From: Candidatus Sulfopaludibacter sp. SbA3
GTDB lineage: Bacteria; Acidobacteriota; Vicinamibacteria; Vicinamibacterales; UBA2999
Direction of reading: 5' to 3'
NCBI GenBank assembly: GCA_945903265.1
Contig: CAMDNQ010000014.1
Location: forward strand, 24,648 to 88,647
DNA length: 64,000 nucleotides
Every line of letters begins with the position of its first letter. The first letter of the stretch is position 1. The translations under genes were made by a program, and so were the position numbers. Under the pieces are notes generated by a model. The model was not told the origin of the DNA. It made no database searches and saw only the letters and a list, made by a program, of their open reading frames with translations. Shown piece after piece: positions 1 to 7,070 of this stretch.

Positions 1-1389
1 GGGAAGCCCGGCATGTGTTTCGTGTGGGAACGGATGATGGACCGCATTGCGCAGGAGCTGGGACTCGACGCGATTGCCGTCAGACGCCGGAATCTGATTC
101 CGCCCAGCGCCTTTCCGTACACGACCCCGAACGGCAATATCTACGGCAGCGGCGAGTACGACACGCTCCTGGACAAGGCGCTGAAGAACGTCGATTACGA
201 CGGCGTGCGGCAGCGGCAGGCGACGCAGCGTGGTCTTGTGGCGCGAACCCTGTCGGGTTCGCGTGGCGAGCCTGACAAGGCTCGCCCCACATTGTTGGGT
301 ATCGGCGTCGTCATCGGCGTCGAGCCTGGCGGTCGAAACGCGGCGCGCGACATGGCGATCTTCCCCAAGTCGAAGCAGATGCCTGGCGCGGGTGGCGTCG
401 AAGGTGCGACCGTCAAGATTGAGAAGAACGGGTCGGTCGTCTTCACCCTCGGCTCGCCCAGCTGCGGCCAGTCGCACGAGACGACCGCCGCGCAGATCAT
501 CGCCGACGTTCTTGGCGTCTCTCCCGATCGCATCTCGCTGGCGACGACCTATGACAGCGCCCTGTCCCCGTGGGGCGTGTCCTCGTCGAACAGCGGCAAT
601 AACTTCCATCTCTACGATGTCGGCGCCGTGCATGGCGCGGCGACGCGGCTTCGCGAGAAGCTCCTCACCCTTGCGGCGCACGTCTTGAAAGAAGACATGG
701 GTCGGCTGACGATTGAGGACGGAATGGTGTACGTAGGGCGGCTCCGCGAAGCGGGCGCGAAGTCAGCCGCGAGCGGACCCGCCGTCTCATTCGCCGAGCT
801 CGGGAAGATCGCCTATTCGAACCAGGCGCAGATGCCGCCAGGCTTCGAGGGCGGCCTGCAGGTCACCTACTTCCACAGTCACCCGCACGCCGACCCGCTG
901 ATGCTGCCCGACAGCGAAGGGCGCGTGCGCGCGCAATACACCTTTTCCTCCGCTGCCCACGCCGCCGTCGTCGAAGTGGATGTCGAAACCGGCCGCGTTC
1001 GCGTCGTCCGCTACGTCATCGTCAGCGACAACGGCACGTTGATTAATCCCGCGGTCGTCGATGGCCAGATCTATGGCTCCGCGGCGCACGGCATCTCCGT
1101 GGCGCTGGGCGAGGGCTTCGTGTACGGGTCGGACGGCCAGCTGCTGACGCTGACGCTGCTGGACTACGGGAAGTCGACGACCCTCGAGACGCCGCACATC
1201 GAGATCGAGCACCACCCGGTGCCGGACCCGTTCACGACGCTCGGGCAGAAGGCTGCGGGTGAGGGTGCGGCGATTCCGTCACCTGCCGCGATTGCCAGCG
1301 CCGTCGAAGATGCCCTGTCGCCGTTCGGTGTAAAAGTGCGCGACCTGCCGCTGTCGCCTGAGCGCGTCTGGCGCCTGATTAATGGGTAA
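1..1389 (+). CDS. Molybdopterin-binding large subunit of a xanthine dehydrogenase/CO dehydrogenase-family hydroxylase (5' truncated)
   Basis: The frame is open from the first base (GKPG before the first Met), so the N-terminal part lies outside the window and only about 462 C-terminal residues are seen. The C-terminus carries a GEGAAIPSPAAIASAVEDAL segment, the region where this family places its catalytic Glu and Moco contacts. A typical SHPHADP / VVRYVIVSDNGTLINP core precedes it. The family hydroxylates or oxidises N-heteroaromatics, aldehydes or purines and passes electrons through 2Fe-2S and FAD subunits. The FAD subunit lies downstream beyond an opposite-strand amidohydrolase; no 2Fe-2S subunit is in the window. 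Oddity: two back-to-back 9-bp-stem hairpins (242-286) sit in frame and add about 18 residues rich in R, G and P just before the conserved LGIGVVIGVEPGG segment. The substrate cannot be told from sequence. Confidence 0.9.
   Translation, partial: GKPGMCFVWERMMDRIAQELGLDAIAVRRRNLIPPSAFPYTTPNGNIYGSGEYDTLLDKALKNVDYDGVRQRQATQRGLVARTLSGSRGEPDKARPTLLGIGVVIGVEPGGRNAARDMAIFPKSKQMPGAGGVEGATVKIEKNGSVVFTLGSPSCGQSHETTAAQIIADVLGVSPDRISLATTYDSALSPWGVSSSNSGNNFHLYDVGAVHGAATRLREKLLTLAAHVLKEDMGRLTIEDGMVYVGRLREAGAKSAASGPAVSFAELGKIAYSNQAQMPPGFEGGLQVTYFHSHPHADPLMLPDSEGRVRAQYTFSSAAHAAVVEVDVETGRVRVVRYVIVSDNGTLINPAVVDGQIYGSAAHGISVALGEGFVYGSDGQLLTLTLLDYGKSTTLETPHIEIEHHPVPDPFTTLGQKAAGEGAAIPSPAAIASAVEDALSPFGVKVRDLPLSPERVWRLING
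242..286 (+). repeat. Two adjacent palindromic units inside a coding region
   Basis: Unit 1 is CGCGAACCC-TGTC-GGGTTCGCG (242-263). Unit 2 is GGCGAGCCT-GACA-AGGCTCGCC (265-286). Both are perfect 9-bp stems with 4-nt loops, separated by one base. They keep the reading frame of the molybdenum hydroxylase and encode a low-complexity stretch at a position where the family normally continues directly into its LGIG segment. REP-like mobile palindromes are the likeliest origin. Confidence 0.75.
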
Positions 1390-2374
1390 GCCGGAATACG
1401 CGGCGGGCGTTGGCGTCGAAGATCTTCTGCTTGTCGGCGGCCGGGAGGTCGATCTGCTCCATCGCGGCAAGCGCGACTTCGATGTACTTCCGGCCGCCCT
1501 GCGTGTCGAACGGCATGTCGGTGGCGAACATGACGCGGTCGGTGCCGAAGAAGTCGAGGCCGCAGCGGAGCGCGGGCACCGAACCGATGGTGATCGTGTC
1601 GGCGTAGAACATGGGGAAGTATTCGTGGGGATGCCGCTTCAGCGGGACCGGCTCGGTGCGCGCCTGCGCGGCCTTGAGGAGCTTGTCGTACCCCTCGCGG
1701 ATCCGCTCGGATGCGAACGGCACGAATCCGCCGAGATGATGGGTGACGATTCTGATGTCCGGGTGCCGGTCGAACACGCCCGAGAAGACCAGCCGCATCA
1801 TCGCGCCGACGCTGTCGTACAGCCAGCCGACAATGCGCCACGTATCGAACCGGCTGGCGTCCTCGGTCGGGTAGTCGGGGCGGTCCGGACCTCGGACCGG
1901 ATGGAGCAGTACCGGTACGTCGAGGGCGGCGACGGCGTCGAAGAATGGCGCGAACTGAGGGGCGTCGAGCGGCTGGCCTTTGACGTCCGTGTAAATCTGG
2001 ACCGCGCAGAGTCCGAGATCGCGAACGGCCCGCTGCAGTTCGCCGATGGCGGCGTCCACGTCGTGCATCGGCACGCAGGCGGCGGCGCCGGCGAAACGCG
2101 CGGGGTGACGCGAGACCAGATCCGCCATCTCGTCGTTGGCGATGCGCGACAGCTCGAGGGCGTCGGCGGGGCTGGCGATCGCCTCCACCGGCGGGTTGGC
2201 CGTGTTGATGATCTGCACGTAGCCGTCGCCGGCGATATCCATCACGCGGAACCGCGCCTCGAGATCGAACAGGGTGGGCATGAAACGCTCCTGTTCCTGG
2301 AGTCGGGGCGCGAGCTTCAGGCGCGCGTCGCGATACTTCGGCGTCACGATGTGGTTGAACACGTCGATTTTCAT
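1379..2374 (-). CDS. Amidohydrolase family 2 protein (ACMSD/resorcylate decarboxylase-like)
   Basis: A 331-residue TIM-barrel metal-dependent hydrolase or decarboxylase. Recognisable family blocks are DVFNHIV at the N-terminus, LLHPVRGP, THHLGGFVPFASERI and FFGTDRVMFATDMPFD, which supply the usual His, His-His and Asp metal/catalytic residues. The usual N-terminal D-x-H-x-H motif is D-V-F-N-H, so the first metal His is Phe, as in part of the family. Relatives decarboxylate aminocarboxymuconate semialdehyde or hydroxybenzoates, or hydrolyse lactones. It is wedged between the large and FAD subunits of the molybdenum enzyme, overlapping the former's 3' end by 11 bp and starting 13 bp from the FAD subunit, which suggests a joint role in aromatic catabolism (inference). 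Confidence 0.85.
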   Translation of the reverse strand: MKIDVFNHIVTPKYRDARLKLAPRLQEQERFMPTLFDLEARFRVMDIAGDGYVQIINTANPPVEAIASPADALELSRIANDEMADLVSRHPARFAGAAACVPMHDVDAAIGELQRAVRDLGLCAVQIYTDVKGQPLDAPQFAPFFDAVAALDVPVLLHPVRGPDRPDYPTEDASRFDTWRIVGWLYDSVGAMMRLVFSGVFDRHPDIRIVTHHLGGFVPFASERIREGYDKLLKAAQARTEPVPLKRHPHEYFPMFYADTITIGSVPALRCGLDFFGTDRVMFATDMPFDTQGGRKYIEVALAAMEQIDLPAADKQKIFDANARRVFRLTH

Positions 2375-2387
2375 GTGAGGCTTCCGA

Positions 2388-3278
2388 GTGTATCCCAGCG
2401 AATTTGAGTACTTCGCGCCGCAGACGGTCGCTGAGGCGATCGCGCTGCTGGCACGCTACGGCGACGACGCCAAGGTGCTGGCCGGCGGGCAGAGTCTCGT
2501 GCCGATGATGAAGCTGCGCATTGCGAGTCCGCGGTACCTCATCGACATCAACCGCATCGAGGGATTGAGCGATCTGCGGCGCGACGGCGACCGCCTCGTG
2601 ATTGGCGCGTTGTGCCGGCATGCGGACGTCGGAGCGTCGGCCCTCGTGCGCGAGGTGCTGCCGATCATGACCGACGCGGCGGGCCTCACCGCCGATATCC
2701 AGGTTCGGAATCGGGGGACGGTGGCGGGGAGCATTGCCCACGCCGATCCGGCCGGCGACTGGCCCGCGGTACTGGCGGCGCTGGATACCGACGTCACCAT
2801 CGCCGCTACGTCCGGCGTGCGCACCGTACCGCTCTCGGCCTTCATCGTTGACGGCTATACGACACAGCTCGAGCCGGGTGAAATCGTGACTGGTCTTTCC
2901 GTGGGCATTCCTCCCGCCCATGCGGGCGGTGCCTATGTGAAGTTCGAGAAGCGCGCCGGCGACTTCGCGGTCGCCAGCGTGGCCGTACAAATCGCCCTGG
3001 ACGGGACGACGCTGCGCAGCGTCGCAATCAGTCTCGGCGCGGTTGGACCGGCAGCGATACGGGCTACAGCGGCTGAACAGGTGTTGCAGGGGCGCGAGGC
3101 CTCTGAGTCGCTGTTGATGGACGGAGAGCGCCTCGTCCGCGAGGCCGCGCAGCCGTTTGCCGACACGCGCGGCTCGGTCGAGTACAAGCGCCATCTCGCC
3201 GGCGTCCTGTTCCGCCGCGCCTTCGCAGGTGCCCTCGACCGCGCCAACGGCCGCGAGATTTCCACGATTCACATGTAG
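2388..3278 (+). CDS. FAD-binding medium subunit of molybdenum hydroxylase (CoxM-like)
   Basis: A 296-residue protein with the two FAD pyrophosphate-binding loops of the PCMH/CoxM family: AGGQSLVPMMK near residue 31 and RNRGTVAGSIAHADPAGDWP near residues 108-127. The C-terminal CO-dehydrogenase flavoprotein domain follows. It carries electrons from the Moco subunit via 2Fe-2S clusters to an acceptor. The start is a GTG (VYPSEFEYFAP matches family N-termini); the only nearby ATG is followed directly by a stop. The stop codon TAG runs straight into the perfect hairpin at 3279-3299. A CoxG-like gene follows in the same direction. Confidence 0.9.
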   Translation: MYPSEFEYFAPQTVAEAIALLARYGDDAKVLAGGQSLVPMMKLRIASPRYLIDINRIEGLSDLRRDGDRLVIGALCRHADVGASALVREVLPIMTDAAGLTADIQVRNRGTVAGSIAHADPAGDWPAVLAALDTDVTIAATSGVRTVPLSAFIVDGYTTQLEPGEIVTGLSVGIPPAHAGGAYVKFEKRAGDFAVASVAVQIALDGTTLRSVAISLGAVGPAAIRATAAEQVLQGREASESLLMDGERLVREAAQPFADTRGSVEYKRHLAGVLFRRAFAGALDRANGREISTIHM

Positions 3279-3299
3279 GCCGGGTCCTTCGGACCCGGC
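3279..3299 (+). repeat. Hairpin directly after coxM stop (REP/terminator-like)
   Basis: A perfect 9-bp stem, GCCGGGTCC-TTC-GGACCCGGC, begins at the base after the TAG stop. There is no T-tract, so a Rho-independent terminator is not well supported. The left flank GTAGGCCGGGTCC resembles elements at 44633-44654 (minus strand) and 63654-63706, which points to a dispersed palindromic repeat family. Confidence 0.7.
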
Positions 3300-3308
3300 G
3301 GAGCATTC

Positions 3309-3755
3309 ATGCACCTCGAAGGACAGTTCACCGCCGCGGCACCCCAGGCCGACGTCTACGCCTTTCTCACCGACCCCGCGAAAGTCAGCCGCTACATGCC
3401 TGACGTCAAGGACGTGGTGATCGAGGACGCGGATCATTTCACCGTCACCGCCCGCGTCGGCATCTCGCATATCAAGGGGCCGATGGTGATGAAGCTGGAG
3501 ATTCGCGACCGCCAGCCGCCGACGAGCACGACGGTCATCGGGAAGGGCACCGGCCTCGGCAGCGTTGTCGATATGGTGACGGGGTTTACCCTGGAACCCG
3601 ATGGAAGTCAGACGCTCGTGACGTGGAAGGGCGACGTGACGATCTCGGGAAAGCTCGCGGCGTTCGGGCCGCAGGGGCTGCTGGACCGCATCGCGCGGAA
3701 GAACATCGACACGTTTATCGATGGAATAGTGCGCGGGTTAGCGAGCGCAGGCTGA
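3309..3755 (+). CDS. CoxG-like SRPBCC protein (carbon monoxide dehydrogenase subunit G family)
   Basis: A 148-residue START/SRPBCC-fold protein with the CoxG pattern: MHLEGQFTAAAP start, VYAFLTDPAKVSRYMPDV, IKGPMVMKLEI, and a C-terminal amphipathic helix. CoxG proteins are linked to maturation or membrane recruitment of CoxLMS-type molybdenum hydroxylases. It sits 30 bp downstream of the FAD subunit in the same direction, consistent with one transcription unit. The stop codon TGA forms the loop of a REP-like palindrome (3745-3764), which therefore encodes the last residues, S-A-G. Confidence 0.88.
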   Translation: MHLEGQFTAAAPQADVYAFLTDPAKVSRYMPDVKDVVIEDADHFTVTARVGISHIKGPMVMKLEIRDRQPPTSTTVIGKGTGLGSVVDMVTGFTLEPDGSQTLVTWKGDVTISGKLAAFGPQGLLDRIARKNIDTFIDGIVRGLASAG

Positions 3756-3764
3756 AGCCTGCGC
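3745..3764 (+). repeat. REP-like palindrome containing the coxG stop codon
   Basis: GCGCAGGC-TGAA-GCCTGCGC: an 8-bp perfect stem with a TGAA tetraloop whose TGA is the stop codon of the CoxG-like gene. The identical 20-mer lies at 24949-24968, again with the loop TGA acting as a stop codon. Confidence 0.85.
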
Positions 3765-3765
3765 C

Positions 3766-4140
3766 CTACTTCAGAAGCGCGGGAACCGTTTGCGGTGGCG
3801 CCGGGCGCGACTGCAGATACGCGAAGATGTGCGCGAGGTCGGCGTTCGGGACGACCTTCTCCGTATACGGCGGCATCTGGTTCGTCGGTCTCCGCACGTA
3901 GGCTGAGAAGCCCGCAAACGGCAGGTTGCGCGCCGAGAGCCGCGGTCCCGCTGCGCCGCCCTGGCCTTCGTAGCCGTGGCACTGCCAGCAGCCGACGCTG
4001 ACCCAGAGTTTCTTGCCCGTCTCGATGTTGCCGGCGGGTGCCGCGGCTGCGGCGGGTGCCGGCTTCTGTGCCGGTTCCTGCGCCCCCAGAGCGGCAGTCA
4101 TCAACGCCGCGGTCGCGATTCCAAGAAATATTTTCGTCAT
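3766..4140 (-). CDS. Small exported cytochrome c
   Basis: A 124-residue protein with a Sec signal peptide (MTKIFLGIATAALMTAALGA) and an Ala/Pro-rich spacer. A class I cytochrome c domain follows, with the haem motif CWQCH at residues 51-55 and a likely axial Met in NQMPPYTEKV. It is periplasmic or membrane-proximal and probably accepts electrons from an exported dehydrogenase. It lies 4 bp downstream of the Tat-exported thiamine-diphosphate enzyme on the same strand, so the two are probably co-transcribed. Confidence 0.88.
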   Translation of the reverse strand: MTKIFLGIATAALMTAALGAQEPAQKPAPAAAAAPAGNIETGKKLWVSVGCWQCHGYEGQGGAAGPRLSARNLPFAGFSAYVRRPTNQMPPYTEKVVPNADLAHIFAYLQSRPAPPQTVPALLK

Positions 4141-4144
4141 GCGG

Positions 4145-6091
4145 TTACCGGGGCTGCGTGACTACGTCCACCAGCGCCGGCTCGCCCTTCTTGACGATGG
4201 CGAGGGCGCGCTGGATGGCGGGACCGAGATCGTTCGGGTTCGTGATCGGCCCTTCGGCATAGACGCCCATCCCCTGGGCGATCTTGGCGAAGTCGACGTT
4301 CGGGTTGTCGATCATCGTGCCGATGTGCCAGTTCGTAATGCCGCGCTGATGGCGGTTCGCCATCCGCTGGATGTGCATCACTTCCTGGTGATACCCGCGG
4401 TTGTTGTGCATCACGGTGAGGAGCGGAATCTTGTGGTGCGCGGCGGTCCAGAGAACGCCCGGCGCGTAGAGCATGTCGCCGTCACCCTGGATGTTGACCG
4501 AGATGCGCCCGTACTTCTTGTTGGCGAGCGCTGCGCCGACCGCTGCCGGCGCGCCGTAGCCGACACCCGCGCCGCCCGAGTCGCCGAGGTGCTGGTAGTG
4601 CTTGTCGAAGTCCCACAGGCGGAACACCCAGCCGCTGCTGTTGCCGCTCTCGGAGACGAGTGACCAGTCTTCAGTCTTGATCTGCGCCCAGATCTCGGCG
4701 GCCATCCGCGCCGTGCTGATCGGCGACGCGTCCCACGCATGCATCGCCTCGTTGCGCGCCGCCTCGCGGCCGCGGGCGTGCGCCTGCTCGAGACGCGTGC
4801 GGCGCGCCTGGAAGGCCGTCGTGCGGTCCGCCGTCACGAGCTTGCGCACCGCTTCGGTCAGCTGCGGCAGCGTCGCCTCTGCGTCCGCCGCCATGGCGAC
4901 GTCGACTTCCGGATAGCGCTGGAAGTCCTGGAAGTTGCTCTTGGTGGCGAGGTCGACCGACGTGATGCTGATCAACTTGGTGCCCGTCCGGATGCGCGAC
5001 CGTGACGAGCGGTGCAGCGAATCACGGAACGCGTTGACCGTGCCCCAGAAGTCGGTGAGCTCGAGGCCGAGAATCACGTCGGCGCCGGCAATCAGCGGCC
5101 CGCCATTCTCGGTCTGGTTGAGCGGGTGCTTCGACGGGAAGTTCATGCGCCCGTGCTGGTCGATGACCGGCGCCTGCAGCGCTTCGGCAAGCTCCACGAG
5201 CTTGGCGATGCCGGCGGGCGTCCGCGCCAGGCGGTCGGCCACGATGACCGGGTTCTGCGCGTTGACGAGCAGCTGCGCGGCGGCGGCGACGGCGCCTGCG
5301 TCACCCTGCGGCGGCGTCGCGGTCGTGAGCCTCGGCACGCGAAGCTTGGAGGCGACTTCCGGCTGAATCGGATCTTCCTGGAGACCGCCGTCGAGGACGA
5401 TGACCACGGGACTCATGGGCGGCGTCATCGCAATCTTGTACGCGCGGACCGCGGATTCGGCGAAGTGAGGGAGCGAGTACGGGTTGTCGTCCCACTTCGT
5501 ATAGTCGCGCACCATGGCCGCCGCGTCCTGCACGCTGTGCGCCCATTCCACGCCCGGCCGCCGCATCGTCGCATCGAGCGAGTTGCCGGCGAGGATGTAG
5601 ACCGGGACGCGGTCGCAGTAGGCGTTGTAGATCGCCATCGACGCGTGCTGCAGGCCGACCGTGCCGTGCGCGAGGACCGCCATCGGCTTGCCCTCGACCT
5701 TGAAGTAGCCGTGCGCCATCGCCACAGACGACTCTTCGTGCAGGCAGGTGATGAACTCCGGCATCTTGTTGCCGCCGTAGTTGATGATCGATTCGTGGAT
5801 GCCGCGGAAACTCGAGCCGGGATTCGAGGCCACGTACTCGATGTTGAGCGACTTGAGGACGTCGACCATGAAGTCGCCGCCGGACCGGTCGAGGACGAGC
5901 GACTCCGGGTCGAGTCCCGGGTCGAGCTCGCGTGCCGGCGTCGGGGCCGCGCCCGCGCGGGGCCCCTGAGCCGCCGGAGCCGGCGTAGCCGGCGAAGGCG
6001 CCTGGGCCGCCATGGCGTCCGGTACGAGCGCGGCGGCGCCCGTGACGGCGGCACCCTTCAGAAAGTCGCGACGATCGACGGATTTTTTCAT
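4145..6091 (-). CDS. Tat-exported thiamine diphosphate-dependent enzyme (acetolactate synthase/decarboxylase superfamily)
   Basis: A 648-residue protein. The start at 6091 is chosen because GAGGAGATCCC precedes the ATG and because it begins a twin-arginine signal (DRRDFLKG, residues 6-13, then an Ala-rich hydrophobic stretch). The N-terminal PYR domain has the catalytic Glu in LHEESSVAMAHGY (about residue 119). The C-terminal PP domain has the ThDP motif GDGDMLYAPG...MHNN. Between them is the usual central domain. The superfamily includes acetolactate synthase, benzoylformate and phosphonopyruvate decarboxylases; the exact substrate is unknown. A Tat signal on a ThDP enzyme is unusual and implies export of the folded, cofactor-loaded protein. 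Its partner is the downstream cytochrome c. Confidence 0.87.
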   Translation of the reverse strand: MKKSVDRRDFLKGAAVTGAAALVPDAMAAQAPSPATPAPAAQGPRAGAAPTPARELDPGLDPESLVLDRSGGDFMVDVLKSLNIEYVASNPGSSFRGIHESIINYGGNKMPEFITCLHEESSVAMAHGYFKVEGKPMAVLAHGTVGLQHASMAIYNAYCDRVPVYILAGNSLDATMRRPGVEWAHSVQDAAAMVRDYTKWDDNPYSLPHFAESAVRAYKIAMTPPMSPVVIVLDGGLQEDPIQPEVASKLRVPRLTTATPPQGDAGAVAAAAQLLVNAQNPVIVADRLARTPAGIAKLVELAEALQAPVIDQHGRMNFPSKHPLNQTENGGPLIAGADVILGLELTDFWGTVNAFRDSLHRSSRSRIRTGTKLISITSVDLATKSNFQDFQRYPEVDVAMAADAEATLPQLTEAVRKLVTADRTTAFQARRTRLEQAHARGREAARNEAMHAWDASPISTARMAAEIWAQIKTEDWSLVSESGNSSGWVFRLWDFDKHYQHLGDSGGAGVGYGAPAAVGAALANKKYGRISVNIQGDGDMLYAPGVLWTAAHHKIPLLTVMHNNRGYHQEVMHIQRMANRHQRGITNWHIGTMIDNPNVDFAKIAQGMGVYAEGPITNPNDLGPAIQRALAIVKKGEPALVDVVTQPR

Positions 6092-6102
6092 GGGATCTCC
6101 TC

Positions 6103-6181
6103 GCGCACGCTGAAGCATGCGCTCTACGTACCATGCCGCCCGTGCGCTCTACGTACGTAGCGCGCACGCTTCAGCGTGCGC
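6103..6181 (+). repeat. Pair of REP-like palindromes
   Basis: Unit 1 is GCGCACGC-TGAA-GCATGCGC followed by TCTACGTA (6103-6130, one mismatch in the stem). Unit 2 is GCGCACGC-TTCA-GCGTGCGC (6162-6181), preceded by a second GCTCTACGTACGTAG. It lies between two tandem minus-strand genes. Same family as 3745-3764 and 24949-25016. Confidence 0.75.
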
Positions 6182-6200
6182 GGTACAGGCGCGCAGTTTA

Positions 6201-7043
6201 CTACCGTTTCAGCAGATCGCGCAGCACGTCTACGATGGCGTCCGGACGCTCGATCGGGGTCAGGTGGCGGGCCTTCGGGAGGACCGTCAACGTGGACTTG
6301 GGGATCGCGTCGTGGAGCCGGCGCGCCATCTCGACCGGGGTGGCGTAGTCTTCCTCGCCCACGACGATGGCGACCGGCATCCGCAGGGTCGGCAGGAATC
6401 TCCGGAGGTCCGCGTCTCCCAGCAGCGCGCAGCTGGCCGCGTAGCAGTCGAAGTCGTTGTCCATGAACACCTCGCCGGTGTGCTTCAGCACGTCCGGGTG
6501 TGAGGCGCGGAACTCGTCGGAGAACCAGCGCGTCACCTGGAAGTCGATCATCCCCTGCATCCCCTTCGCGCGCGCGGCTTCCGCGCGTTCCCGGAACTTG
6601 GCCGGGGCATCGTCTCCGTACCACGCCGTCGTGTCGATGAGCCCGAGCGCGGAGGTGCTGGCCGGATAGAGTCCACCGAACGCGAGCGCGACGCATCCCC
6701 CCATCGAACACCCGGCAATCGCGGCGCGTCCCCACCTGACGTGATCGAGCAGCTCTGCCAGATCGCGCGCAAAGAGTTCCGCCGTGAAGTCAGCGGCCTT
6801 GCGCTCCGACCGTCCATGGCCGCGGCAGTCGACCGTCAGCATCTCCGCATCGGTCCGAAGGGCGAGCACCACTTCGTCCCAGACGCTGCGGTCGAGGGCG
6901 AGGGAGTGAATGAGCACGAGGCGGGGCGCGCCCGGTCGAGGCGCCGGGTACTGCGTGTAGCCGAGCCTGGCGCCATCGGACAGGGTGAGCGTGCCGTCGT
7001 GGTGAGCATCGTGGTGAGCGCCGTGTTGAGACGAGGTGGCCAT
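6201..7043 (-). CDS. Alpha/beta-fold hydrolase (3-oxoadipate enol-lactonase-like)
   Basis: A 280-residue hydrolase with nucleophile elbow GCSMGG (Ser113), oxyanion segment LIHSLALD, acid in VVGEEDYATP and catalytic His in KARHLTPIERPD. It resembles PcaD-type enol-lactonases and other C-C or ester hydrolases. The ATG at 7043 is the only Met between upstream sequence and the fold; the N-terminus is unusually His-rich (HGAHHDAHHDG), a possible metal-binding tail. It diverges from the tannase gene with only 27 bp between start codons. A role in hydrolysing aromatic-pathway lactones is inferred from neighbours only. Confidence 0.85.
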   Translation of the reverse strand: MATSSQHGAHHDAHHDGTLTLSDGARLGYTQYPAPRPGAPRLVLIHSLALDRSVWDEVVLALRTDAEMLTVDCRGHGRSERKAADFTAELFARDLAELLDHVRWGRAAIAGCSMGGCVALAFGGLYPASTSALGLIDTTAWYGDDAPAKFRERAEAARAKGMQGMIDFQVTRWFSDEFRASHPDVLKHTGEVFMDNDFDCYAASCALLGDADLRRFLPTLRMPVAIVVGEEDYATPVEMARRLHDAIPKSTLTVLPKARHLTPIERPDAIVDVLRDLLKR

Positions 7044-7070
7044 CGGCGTAGAGTATCGCGTGGAGGCAAT

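Noticed and set aside
3279..3299. Rho-independent terminator after coxM
   Set aside because: The stem is strong but no T-tract follows and the downstream coxG-like gene is likely co-transcribed; kept as a repeat-type hairpin instead.
1164..3470. Very long minus-strand open frame across the amidohydrolase and coxM
   Set aside because: It is an antisense or extended frame caused by GC-rich codon structure; the translated sequence is Arg/His-rich with no family motifs, while well-recognised proteins occupy the same DNA in other frames.
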